From assembly GCA_945876095.1 (NCBI GenBank), contig CAMCMP010000002.1, forward strand, positions 62,001 through 126,000: 64,000 bases of DNA, written 5' to 3'. Of this stretch, positions 43,760 through 53,459 are shown piece by piece. The DNA is from Chitinophaga pinensis (GTDB lineage Bacteria > Bacteroidota > Bacteroidia > Chitinophagales > Chitinophagaceae). The notes beneath the pieces were generated by a model. That model worked only from the letters and a program-made list of their open reading frames with translations, ran no database searches and was not told where the DNA came from. Made by a program: the position numbers and the translations under genes. Within the stretch, counting starts at the first letter, position 1; each line of letters starts with the position of its first letter.

Positions 43760-45064
43760 ATGAAAAGTAAAAATCTAATTTTCAGTTTACTCTTGGTGGC
43801 AATGTCACTAGGAACAGCCTGGGCTATTCGTGGTCAATTTGGTCATGAACATGGCGCTGCATGGGCTGGTGCTTTAGGATCACTGAGTGTTTTATTGATT
43901 TCAAAACGAAAAGACTGGTTGGCAAAAGCTCTTTATGCTACGCTAGCGGGTGCCCTAGGTTGGGGCCTTGGAGGAATTATGAGTTATGGTCTTGTGGTGG
44001 GTTATGGAAGGGCGGATGATTTTGGAAATGCCTTGTATGGTTTGGAGATGTTGTTTGTAATTGGCGGACTGTATGGCTTTATGGGAGGTGGCTTTTTTGG
44101 ATTGGTACTTTCTGATACAAAGAAAAATCCAGTTAAGTGGGCTCCCTTACTTGTAGAAATGACCTTAGGTGGAATTCTGTTTTACTATTTTCTTATCAAT
44201 CAATATGGTTGGAAAGTGAATCCCCCAAGGTCTGAAGTGTGGTCTGTATGTTTAGGCGTTGCCGCAGCCTTGACATGGAATTTGATTCGAAATAAAAATT
44301 ATGCTGCTTTAAGGGTGGCTATTTTTACTTCGATGGGAGCCGGTTTCGGATTTGCTTTTGGTAATTTTTTACAAGTACTTGGTTCGGTTTCTGAAATTCA
44401 TTTTAATTTTTGGAATGTAATGGAATACTCACTAGGTTTCTTTGGTGGTATTGGATTGGCTTATGGAACCCTTACTACTGAATGGGAACCGGAAGAACAA
44501 GAAAATACAGTTGGAAAGAAGCAGTTGTTTCATCTAATAATGTTGGTTCTGATCATTCCATACATCATGTGGCAACAAAATTTTGAATGGGAAAGAATAC
44601 AATCTACTTATATAAAATTATTAGCAACCGACAATCAATCGGTTTATAATTTAGTAATATACGGATCATTGATATTGACCTTGGCGATGGGTATTTATTG
44701 GGTTGCAAAATTCAGAAAAACCTCTGCATTTTCCTTTGGAGAAGTAAGGAAGTTTTTCTTTGGTCATTGGTTGCTATATATTTTGCTAAGTTATATTGTA
44801 ACCGGTGCTATTATTAGTACTTATCGGATAGAGCAATATTTATATTTGATCAACTTTTTTGTAATCCTTTTGCTCATTAATCGAGCCAATGCTGAATTTA
44901 AACCAGCGCCATTCAGTTTTAGAAAAGCATTTAAAGTGTTTGGAGCTATTATTCTATTTATTTCTTTACTTGCATTTATTTTGATTCAGACTCACGGAGA
45001 ACTAAAAGGTTCGCATAAAAGGTTTGGAGAGGAACCTGCAGTAAAAGATTCAATTGCGAAATAA
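43760..45064 (+). CDS. Polytopic membrane protein of unknown function
   Basis: ~10 hydrophobic segments; MKSKNLIFSLLLVAMSLGTAWAIRGQFGHEHGAAWAGALGS; start at internal ATG. Confidence 0.7.
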   Translation: MKSKNLIFSLLLVAMSLGTAWAIRGQFGHEHGAAWAGALGSLSVLLISKRKDWLAKALYATLAGALGWGLGGIMSYGLVVGYGRADDFGNALYGLEMLFVIGGLYGFMGGGFFGLVLSDTKKNPVKWAPLLVEMTLGGILFYYFLINQYGWKVNPPRSEVWSVCLGVAAALTWNLIRNKNYAALRVAIFTSMGAGFGFAFGNFLQVLGSVSEIHFNFWNVMEYSLGFFGGIGLAYGTLTTEWEPEEQENTVGKKQLFHLIMLVLIIPYIMWQQNFEWERIQSTYIKLLATDNQSVYNLVIYGSLILTLAMGIYWVAKFRKTSAFSFGEVRKFFFGHWLLYILLSYIVTGAIISTYRIEQYLYLINFFVILLLINRANAEFKPAPFSFRKAFKVFGAIILFISLLAFILIQTHGELKGSHKRFGEEPAVKDSIAK

Positions 45065-45075
45065 TTCATTAAATA

Positions 45076-45118
45076 AAAATCCCTTGTAACACAATTTGTC
45101 TTTGTTACAAGGGATTTT
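45076..45118. terminator. Strong hairpin terminator after the membrane protein gene
   Basis: AAAATCCCTTGTAACA / TGTTACAAGGGATTTT, 16-bp perfect stem. Confidence 0.8.
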
Positions 45119-45134
45119 AAATACTGCTCTATTT

Positions 45135-45529
45135 AAGTAGACCCTCAAAAAATAGCAAGCACTTATTTGGTAAAGCTTTTAATCAAAATTAATCGATAAA
45201 GAACTGAGAGATAATCAGTCAAATGATTAATAATTTCTTCTTGTTTTTTTAAAATAAACTTAGCTATATAGACTTGTAATTTCCTTTGGAATAGAGTGCT
45301 TTTACTTTTTTGCCTTGATGCAAAAAAGTAACAAAAAAAATCAATCCGCCGCGGCGGACTAAAATCAAGGAACTCGCCGGTAGAGTAAGTTACTTTAATG
45401 GCCGTGCCTCCGCCGCGGCGGATTGATTTTTTAACGGCTGCTATTTAAAATTTCTAGCACTTTTTATTCGAGGGCGTTCAAATAACTATAATGTCAAATT
45501 GCTTAGCTCAAATTTTTGCGGGTCAATTA
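45135..45529 (+). mobile_element. MITE-like non-coding element, copy B
   Basis: AAGTAGACCCTCAAAAA ... AATTTTTGCGGGTCAATTA; hairpin at 45302-45331; palindromes at 45345-45358 and 45409-45422. Confidence 0.75.
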
Positions 45530-45570
45530 TTTACCTTAAATATTATTCTTTCGGCATCTTTTACTTTCTG

Positions 45571-46008
45571 CTACTCTGCTAAAGTCCAAATGGAGGTTCT
45601 TCCAACGAAATTAATTCCACAGATAAATCCACGTAATTTCAATTCTTTTCCATTTAAACTCATTGTGCCACAATAGGTTTTTCCACTGAGAGGATCATAT
45701 ACTGTTCCGTCTTCGTATTCATTGGCACTACTTGCTTTTTTAAATTTCTTAATAATCACCATGCCCAAAACTGGTTGGCCTCTTAATTTTTCATCTTTAT
45801 TACGAATATCTGTTTTAGGCTTTCCGTTTTTATCATTTGGTTCCTTCAACCAAATTACTCTGCCGTAAAAATTTCCATCTACCGCTTTATAAATTTGAAT
45901 TTTAGAAGTTTTTTCAGGGTTAAACCAGACTTTTTCTACAGCCTCTTTTTGTGCAGTAGAAATTAAGGAAATTAGGATACCAATCGAAAGTAAAATTAGG
46001 TTTTTCAT
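45571..46008 (-). CDS. DUF2147-family secreted protein
   Basis: Signal peptide; VWFNPEKTSKIQIYKAVDGNFYGRVIWL...YDPLSGKTYCGTMSLNGKELKLRGFI. Confidence 0.85.
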   Translation of the reverse strand: MKNLILLSIGILISLISTAQKEAVEKVWFNPEKTSKIQIYKAVDGNFYGRVIWLKEPNDKNGKPKTDIRNKDEKLRGQPVLGMVIIKKFKKASSANEYEDGTVYDPLSGKTYCGTMSLNGKELKLRGFICGINFVGRTSIWTLAE

Positions 46009-46020
46009 TTGCGTTTTTGT

Positions 46021-46782
46021 TTAAAGTGTTCTATGAGTATAATAAGCGTTGGCTTGTTGAGTAGGTGTTATAACTAGTTCATTGATGCATACATGATCAG
46101 GTAATTGAGTACAGTAAAAAATACTTTCTGCAATATCATTTCCACTAAGCGGTACCATTCCGTTATAAGTGGCAGCTGCTTTATTTTCATCTCCTTTGAA
46201 TCTTACAAGAGAAAATTCTGTCTCCACCGCACCTGGATGAATGCAAGTAACTTTAATGGAATGTTTAAGCAAATCAATTCGCATAGATTTGCTAATGGCA
46301 TCCACTGCAAATTTACTTGCGCAATAAACATTTCCATTCTCATAAACTTCCTTGCCCGCAATGGATCCGATGTTTACTACATGTCCTTTTTTATTTGTAA
46401 TCATTAGTGGTATAATCTGTTTTGAAACATACAACAGTCCATGCACATTGGTATTGAGCATGGTTTCCCAGTCATTGATGTCAGCATTTTCAAATGAATC
46501 TTTCCCTGCAGCAAGTCCAGCATTGTTAATTAATAAATCGATATTTTGCCATTCAATTGGTAAAGCACCTAAATTTTTGTCTACCGCTTTTTTATCTTGA
46601 ACATCAAAAATTAACGCAAGTATTTCAGTGGAGAAATCTTTTTCCAATTCAGTTTTTAGTGCATTTAATCGGTCTGCTCTGCGGCCTGTTAATATCAATC
46701 GATCTCCATCGGCTGCATATTTTCTTGCACAAGCTTCTCCAATTCCTGAAGTAGCACCTGTTATTAATACTGTTTTATTCAT
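46021..46782 (-). CDS. Short-chain dehydrogenase/reductase (YdfG-like)
   Basis: TGATSGIGEACARKYA, NNAGLA, YCASKFAVDAISKSM. Confidence 0.92.
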   Translation of the reverse strand: MNKTVLITGATSGIGEACARKYAADGDRLILTGRRADRLNALKTELEKDFSTEILALIFDVQDKKAVDKNLGALPIEWQNIDLLINNAGLAAGKDSFENADINDWETMLNTNVHGLLYVSKQIIPLMITNKKGHVVNIGSIAGKEVYENGNVYCASKFAVDAISKSMRIDLLKHSIKVTCIHPGAVETEFSLVRFKGDENKAAATYNGMVPLSGNDIAESIFYCTQLPDHVCINELVITPTQQANAYYTHRTL

Positions 46783-46830
46783 CTATTATTACTTTTTTTG
46801 AATGATCGGTAATCAATTAAAATTCATTCA

Positions 46831-49464
46831 TTATCTAAGCAAAACAACTGTTCCTTGTTTTTTTATATTTTCTCCTAAATAGGTTACTCCTTCCGCCATC
46901 CATACAAACGTTCCTGGGTCTTGTTGGCTTCCTTTAAAACTCCCATCCCACCCTTTTCCTTTTTCTGAGGTGGTAAATAGTAGTTGACCCCATCTATTAT
47001 AAATTCTAAATAATTTTAGTGATCGCATTCCCATCAAGATGGGTCTTATAACATCATTATTGCCATCATTGTTCGGAGTAAATCCACTTGGTACATAAAA
47101 TCCTGGTGCAATTTTATAAACTTTTATTTGAATTTCATCCATTGCCTTACACCCACCTTTACTTATTGCAGTTAATTGATAGGTAATATTTTCTTGAGGA
47201 GTGGCAGTTGGATTAGAAATAGTAGGATTACTTAACCAAGTAGTAGGCTGCCAAAGGTAGGTTTCACCGCCTGTTCCATTTAAAACTACGGGCTCATTGA
47301 TTACAACTGAAGTATCCCTGCCTGCATAAGCTTTAAAAATAGCATCTACCGATACAATGATGCTGTCAATGGATGTTTTAATACAGCCTAAAGTATCACT
47401 TACCTCCACCTTAAATTGAGTGGCAGATGGCAGTCCTATGACTTTTGGATTAGCGATATTACTAGCTGTCAAATATTGGGTGGGGGTCCATGTATAAACA
47501 CTTCCTCCTGTGGCACGAAGTTGAGCAGCATCACCAAAACAAATGATCGTATCCTTTCCAGCATATGCTATTGGAGTAGGAGCTGACTTGATGGTTATTT
47601 GATCCTGACTTTGACATTTTCCAATATTTCCAAATACGGTATAGGTGATAGAAGGAACCGTTGGAGAAACGAAAGGATTTTTAATGGTGCTACTACTTAG
47701 ATAAGTGGTAGGGCTCCATACAAAATTTAACGCATCACTAATTGTATTGATCGTAAATCCATCAGGCCTACAAATGGTAGTATCATTTCCTAGGTTGATG
47801 GTTGCAAATGGTTTTACATCTACAAAAACAGAATCCGTGTTTTTACAACCGTCAGCATCACTAAAACTAACAAAATATTTGGTGGGTATATCAGGACTTA
47901 TAAAAGGGCTGGCAGAGCTTAGGCTGCTAATATTATAGTTTGGACTCCACACAAAATTTCCGATAGTACTTGTTTTTAATTGCAAAGTATCTATTGAACA
48001 AATGAGTGTATCGTGGGTGATTAAACCAAGGTCAGGACCATCGACTATTTTAATATTTTTTTTAACGGTATCGGTACATCCAAATGTATTTTTCACAATA
48101 AGTTGTGCACTGTAATTCCCTGTATTTAGATAGGTATAGTTAGGGTTTTTTAAAATGCTAGTGTCATTGTTAACCGATGTATTGCCAAAATTCCAGCGCC
48201 ATCCAGTAATGACGCCATATTTGGTGGTTGAAATATCCGAAAACTTAAAAGGAATTCCTTTGCAATAGGGTCCATCAGCTTTAAAGTCTGGAAAAAAACC
48301 AGGGTAAACTCTTACAATAATTGAATCTGAATTGGAACAAAATCCACCCAATGAAATATTTAGTTTTACTTTATATACACCTGTGTCACTAAAGATATGG
48401 ACTGGATTAGATAAAGCGCTATTATTGTCTGAGCCCGACAACGGATTTCCAAAATCCCAGTTGTACAGAGTACCAAAAGGATTAAAGACTGAGTTAGAAA
48501 AATTAACATTAAATCCATCACAGGTAACGGGTTTAGGAGCTAATTTGGCCACCACTGGAGCACAATCTTTTACTTGAATGTGAAGCTCTTTTCTGGTTTC
48601 GCTTACATATTTTCCTCCCCGTGTTTCAGTAATACAAACGGTAATTACAAATTCACCACCTGTTGTATTGGCCAAGGGCGCTATACCACTTATTAATCCA
48701 GTTAATGGATTGATGGTAACATTGGGCCCCATAGGCCTAGATCCAGTATAGGGAGAAGTATAGTAAACCTCAGCATAGGGCGGAGCAGCAGCAGGATTGG
48801 GGGAAGGCTGAGTGCTTCCACCGCCTATAAATGCTGAGCATAAAGAATAAGTTAGCTTATCTCCATCTTTATCAGTAGCTGAAAAAGGGTATTCGAAATA
48901 GGAATTACCACATACCACTCCTGTGTCATTTATTGGAAAATTGGGACTACTATTTTTATTTGCATTCGGTACAATAGAACTAGTGCCTGGTATCGAAATC
49001 GAATAGGTATTTCCAACAGACTCAGAGTTGTTTACATTTTGCATATTGGCAATCCTGCAACATCTTTGATAGCTGATGGTATATCCAACTGTAGAAGGTG
49101 CTAACTCTATACTATTTAGTTCATAGATCACAACTGTATAATAACAGCCTCGCTGGTCAAGAGAAATACAGGGTTCATCGACTTCTTTGGAGAGGTTATA
49201 CATTCTCGTGATGGTTACGGCTGGATTTGCTACTACATTATTGAACCCTTGTTCAAAAATGGTAAAATTGATTTGATTGGTGAGCTGCCCAGAATTGGGA
49301 TTGCAACTCATGTATACCGTTAGTGAAATTTTATATCTTAAGTAGTCAGGATTTACGATGCCAGGCCCTATGTATTCATACGTGAAAAAGCCCCCTTTAA
49401 TATGCGCTGCAAAAGCATTGAAGAGTGAAAAAAATAAAAAAAGTGTAATTAAAAACTTCTTCAT
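46831..49464 (-). CDS. PKD-domain secreted protein with gliding-motility C-terminal (type B T9SS) sorting domain
   Basis: Signal peptide; PKD-like repeats; C-terminus FYVPSGFTPNNDGNNDVIRP...FRIYNRWGQLLFTTSEKGKGWDGSFKG. Confidence 0.9.
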   Translation of the reverse strand: MKKFLITLFLFFSLFNAFAAHIKGGFFTYEYIGPGIVNPDYLRYKISLTVYMSCNPNSGQLTNQINFTIFEQGFNNVVANPAVTITRMYNLSKEVDEPCISLDQRGCYYTVVIYELNSIELAPSTVGYTISYQRCCRIANMQNVNNSESVGNTYSISIPGTSSIVPNANKNSSPNFPINDTGVVCGNSYFEYPFSATDKDGDKLTYSLCSAFIGGGSTQPSPNPAAAPPYAEVYYTSPYTGSRPMGPNVTINPLTGLISGIAPLANTTGGEFVITVCITETRGGKYVSETRKELHIQVKDCAPVVAKLAPKPVTCDGFNVNFSNSVFNPFGTLYNWDFGNPLSGSDNNSALSNPVHIFSDTGVYKVKLNISLGGFCSNSDSIIVRVYPGFFPDFKADGPYCKGIPFKFSDISTTKYGVITGWRWNFGNTSVNNDTSILKNPNYTYLNTGNYSAQLIVKNTFGCTDTVKKNIKIVDGPDLGLITHDTLICSIDTLQLKTSTIGNFVWSPNYNISSLSSASPFISPDIPTKYFVSFSDADGCKNTDSVFVDVKPFATINLGNDTTICRPDGFTINTISDALNFVWSPTTYLSSSTIKNPFVSPTVPSITYTVFGNIGKCQSQDQITIKSAPTPIAYAGKDTIICFGDAAQLRATGGSVYTWTPTQYLTASNIANPKVIGLPSATQFKVEVSDTLGCIKTSIDSIIVSVDAIFKAYAGRDTSVVINEPVVLNGTGGETYLWQPTTWLSNPTISNPTATPQENITYQLTAISKGGCKAMDEIQIKVYKIAPGFYVPSGFTPNNDGNNDVIRPILMGMRSLKLFRIYNRWGQLLFTTSEKGKGWDGSFKGSQQDPGTFVWMAEGVTYLGENIKKQGTVVLLR

Positions 49465-49639
49465 AATCAGCTAAATGAACAAATACTCCTCATAAAATTA
49501 GCCAAAAACTAACTCTTTTGGCAACTGAATTATGTTAAAAATTGAATTTAGTCAAACTCTTTTGCAGTTTTTGCATGGTTGTGCTAATGAATGACTTGAT
49601 AGTATTGGATTTCAATTTTAGAGGGGTAAATATATTTTT

Positions 49640-51886
49640 TTAAAGATTTAACCAGTAATTCATTTTAAAGACCAAAGCTCGGTTCTTATTCTTCATCACA
49701 GGGTCTGTAAAATAATTGTCACTATAAACTAAAAAGATATCACTCATGGGTTTATAACGCCATTGAATCTTGCTATTGATATTAAAATTATTACGCTGAT
49801 TATTATATTGTAAAAAAGTAGACCATGATAAGTTGTTGGAAAAATTAATTTCTATTCTTGGAGCAATTAAAAAAAGATTGCTTGATCCATATATTTCAGG
49901 AAAGGTTAATTTAGTTTGTTGAAAGCTCATGGCAAAATTACCCCAAGGCTGAACTCTATATTTTGTCATTAATTCATACTGAAGCATAGTACCATTGAAA
50001 AAATCTCCTCCTGCTAACATAGCAGTATATGATATTTTCTTTTTAATATCTGATCCATAGGTAATAGAACCCCCTCCTGCTCTGTATTTTCCTGGAGGGA
50101 TGGGGAGCTTATCAGTGAAAGAAGTATTAAAGAGTAGATTATTTGCATTATACGAAGTGCCTAGCATCAAATAGGAGGTATTCTTGAAAGTTAATCCAAG
50201 TTTTAATTCATGCATACTTTCATTAAAATTTAAGCTAGGGTTTAAAAAAATAATATTGGTTGTGCTAAGTTTGATTTGAGTGACTTTTCCTTTTTTCGGA
50301 TAAAATGTATGCATGATTTCATTGAACAATTGCTTGTATCCGATTCTAGTAGTGGTATCAAAAAGGGCATCATAATTTTCGATGCGGCTGATGAATCCCA
50401 TGTCGGTATAATATTTTTCGCTAATTTGAGTGACATCAAAAATAATATTCCATTCTTTCGAAAAATATCCACCACCCGTATTGGTATAATATCCAGGATT
50501 TTTGATGCCGTCTTTAAACGATAAATGATGGCCACTCCATGCATTCCATTTGCCAGTAATATCTAGGAAATTATATTCTACACCAACATTTCTTCCAAAC
50601 TTGTCTAATGGATTTTTAAATCGATGATTCTTATCTTCTATTCCTTGTCGATTAAAAAAATATCCTGTTACAGAGGATCTTTTCTGTACCTGCTGATTAA
50701 AAGTGAAGGCAGTATAATTTTGAGCAGCTGCATCATTTTTTGCAAGGGTTTGCATATTCATCATTCCCACCCTCATTTTTTTTGTAATATTTCCACTGAT
50801 ACGAATACCCGCTAAAATGGGTATTCTATTTCCATTGTTATCAAGTCCAATTGTTCTTGAGTAAAATGGTCGGATAGGTGGAATACCAAAATTTGAAAAC
50901 AAGTCATCGTTCTCTAAAAAGAAAGTTCTTTTTTCAGGAAAAAAAATATTGAATCTTGTGAGGTTGGTAACTTGTTGGTCTGCCTCTACCTGTGAAAAAT
51001 CAGGGTTGACGGTAAGGTCCATATTTAATGAAGAAGTAAGCGCAATTTTTGAATCAAAACCTCCATTTAATTTGCCTGACCATGGTTCGTTGGCCTCCTT
51101 ATCCGAAGACTGAAAACTAGATACATAGGGGATTGTAGAGATGTTAGTTCCTGGTGCCGGCGGAGGTGTATTCCAGTTAAGTGAACCAGCATATCCGAAA
51201 TCATAGAAAGGAAAGTTGGTGGGCATTTTAGTCCAACTAGAGAATTCATTATTTTTTACATCATTTCTTAAAAAATTAATACCCCATTTAGTTTTTCCTT
51301 CTTTAAATCGAAGGGTCTTGAATGGAATGGCAATTTCTGCTATCCAATAATTTGGATACCTAGTCGTTGCTGAGATCCATTTGTTATCCCAACTAAAACT
51401 TAATTCTCCACCACTTTGTCCATTTGCAACTAAATCTTCAGATTGAACATTATAAGGTGTTAAACCAAATAAAAATCCATTGGTTTTTTGATTTACTGGG
51501 TCTATGGCGATGGCAACTGCATCACTTGAAAAAAATCCCTGATCTCTCTTCAATGATTGCACAACATAATAGTTGGTGTCGATGGCTTTTATTCCAATAT
51601 AGAGGTACTGGTCATCATAACTCATCTTCACATAAGTTTGTCTCACAGGTCTTCCGTCATCGTTGGGCCATTTTTTCCAAAAATCACTGGTTTGTTCAGC
51701 AGTCTTCCACATCTCTTCATCTAATAGTCCATCTATTTTTATTTTAGATGATGCTTTGCTGATATTTAATTTAAACTTCTCTTGAAAATCTAAGTTGATT
51801 TGTGAAGACAAGCTAAGAAAAGAAAAAAGCAGTAGGAGTAAAAATATATTGATTTTTAGGATCATGAAGAAATGCTTTTTTATCAT
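49640..51886 (-). CDS. DUF5916 / CBM9-like N-terminal outer-membrane-associated protein
   Basis: KIDGLLDEEMWKTAEQTSDFWKKWPNDDGRPVRQTYVKMSYDDQYLYIGI; PDFSQVEADQQVTNLTRFNIFFPEKRTFFLEN. Confidence 0.85.
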   Translation of the reverse strand: MIKKHFFMILKINIFLLLLLFSFLSLSSQINLDFQEKFKLNISKASSKIKIDGLLDEEMWKTAEQTSDFWKKWPNDDGRPVRQTYVKMSYDDQYLYIGIKAIDTNYYVVQSLKRDQGFFSSDAVAIAIDPVNQKTNGFLFGLTPYNVQSEDLVANGQSGGELSFSWDNKWISATTRYPNYWIAEIAIPFKTLRFKEGKTKWGINFLRNDVKNNEFSSWTKMPTNFPFYDFGYAGSLNWNTPPPAPGTNISTIPYVSSFQSSDKEANEPWSGKLNGGFDSKIALTSSLNMDLTVNPDFSQVEADQQVTNLTRFNIFFPEKRTFFLENDDLFSNFGIPPIRPFYSRTIGLDNNGNRIPILAGIRISGNITKKMRVGMMNMQTLAKNDAAAQNYTAFTFNQQVQKRSSVTGYFFNRQGIEDKNHRFKNPLDKFGRNVGVEYNFLDITGKWNAWSGHHLSFKDGIKNPGYYTNTGGGYFSKEWNIIFDVTQISEKYYTDMGFISRIENYDALFDTTTRIGYKQLFNEIMHTFYPKKGKVTQIKLSTTNIIFLNPSLNFNESMHELKLGLTFKNTSYLMLGTSYNANNLLFNTSFTDKLPIPPGKYRAGGGSITYGSDIKKKISYTAMLAGGDFFNGTMLQYELMTKYRVQPWGNFAMSFQQTKLTFPEIYGSSNLFLIAPRIEINFSNNLSWSTFLQYNNQRNNFNINSKIQWRYKPMSDIFLVYSDNYFTDPVMKNKNRALVFKMNYWLNL

Positions 51887-52130
51887 TCAAGGTGAAATTT
51901 ACATTTCGCATTGAATGATTTTTACTTAGGTTTTATAATGTTATTGACGGATGAATGAATTCGATTTTTTAGAATTAAGTATTAAGTCGAATAGTTTTTA
52001 TCCATTTTATGCGGTAAAGGTAATGAAGGAAAATAATTGTGCCCTTTTTTCTGATAAATGGTAAGGACATAGGGGGAATAATGTTTTTTATGAGTAATAA
52101 TATCAATACTGGCGGTATTGATGGTATATA

Positions 52131-52577
52131 TAGTTGACCTTCAAAAAGTCGTAAGCGCACATTCGGTAAAGTTTTTTATCAAATCCTTTTACTTTTTTGC
52201 CTTGATGCAAAAAAGTAACAAAAAAAATCAAGCCTGCGAATAAAAAGGCTGAAATTTTAAATATCAGCCTAAAATCAATCCGCCGCGGCGGAGGGTGAGT
52301 AAGTTACTTTAAAGGGAGTGCCTCCGCCGCGGCGGACTGATTTTTTAACGGCTGATATTTAAAATTTCTAGCACTTTTTATTCGAGGGCCTCAGACAAAG
52401 GAGCCACTATTTATTAATGCAAAATTAAAATACGGAGTTACTTTAAAGGGGGTGTCTCCGCCGCGGCGGACTGATTTTTTAACGTCTGATATTTAATATT
52501 TCTAGCACTTTTTATTCGAGGGCGTTTACACTACTATTATGTCAAATTGCTTAACCCGACTTTTTGAGGGTTAACTA
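52131..52577 (+). mobile_element. MITE-like non-coding element, copy C
   Basis: TIRs TAGTTGACCTTCAAAAAGTCG / CGACTTTTTGAGGGTTAACTA (19/21); inverted-repeat arms 52231-52294 / 52321-52390; hairpin 52189-52218; three TCCGCCGCGGCGGA palindromes. Confidence 0.82.
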
Positions 52578-52605
52578 AATATTCCTTTGAATAATTCTGG
52601 GATCT

Positions 52606-53421
52606 CTAAGCTAATTTCAAAAAATTATAGACTATTTCATTTGACTTATCCGTCTCTTCCAGCATACCCATATGAGCTGATTTTTCTAAAATGTGGATAT
52701 GTGATACAGCTGGAAAATAACATTGCTCAAGACTGCATTGTAATGGAATGATATTGTCTTTCTCACCGATTATAAAAAGAATGGATTTTTGAAATTGTTT
52801 TAATACCTCAGTTCTGTCCGGACGTTTCATCATTGCCTCATAATATTGAATTAGAGATAACGGATTAAATCCTTTTGATTGGTTGATCAATTCATTTATC
52901 ACTATGGTGTGTTCTTTTGCAAATGTCTCGGTGAATAGTCCTGGAATACTAGTTTGTAAAAACGCAAAGCTTCCATGTTCTTTAATAAATTGTATAGCCT
53001 TTATTCTCGACAATTTCTTTTCCTTATTATCGGCAAATGCCGTAGAATGAAAAAGACCAAATTTGGTAAGATGTTGTGGATACTTTTCTGCAAAAGCTAG
53101 TGCTATATAAGCTCCCATACTATGACCAATGATGCTTACTTCCTCTAGTCCAGCATTTCCTTCCTTTTCAAAATCGTCGGCTAAGATCGCTCTAATTACT
53201 TCTGCATAGATGTCTATATTTCCATTCTGAATCAATTCTGATTGTCCACTGCCTGGTATATCTGGAATGAGTAATCGAAAATCATTTTTCAAAAAGTCAA
53301 TCTGATTTTCCCAGATGGCTCCATCCTCCGCAAAGCCATGCAGAAGCATTACTTTTTTTCCCTTACCAATACTTCGATAAAAAATAGTAGACTGTTGATA
53401 TAGTAAATTATTATTGGTCAA
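52606..53421 (-). CDS. Alpha/beta hydrolase
   Basis: VMLLHGFAEDGAIW, IIGHSMGAYIALAFAEKYP, HMGMLEE. Confidence 0.92.
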   Translation of the reverse strand: MTNNNLLYQQSTIFYRSIGKGKKVMLLHGFAEDGAIWENQIDFLKNDFRLLIPDIPGSGQSELIQNGNIDIYAEVIRAILADDFEKEGNAGLEEVSIIGHSMGAYIALAFAEKYPQHLTKFGLFHSTAFADNKEKKLSRIKAIQFIKEHGSFAFLQTSIPGLFTETFAKEHTIVINELINQSKGFNPLSLIQYYEAMMKRPDRTEVLKQFQKSILFIIGEKDNIIPLQCSLEQCYFPAVSHIHILEKSAHMGMLEETDKSNEIVYNFLKLA

Positions 53422-53459
53422 ATTAATTATCCTGACATTGTTAAAAGAATGGTGTTAAT

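Noticed and set aside
45491-45676. ORF of 61 aa
   Set aside because: Starts in the end of element B and runs antisense into the DUF2147 gene; spurious.
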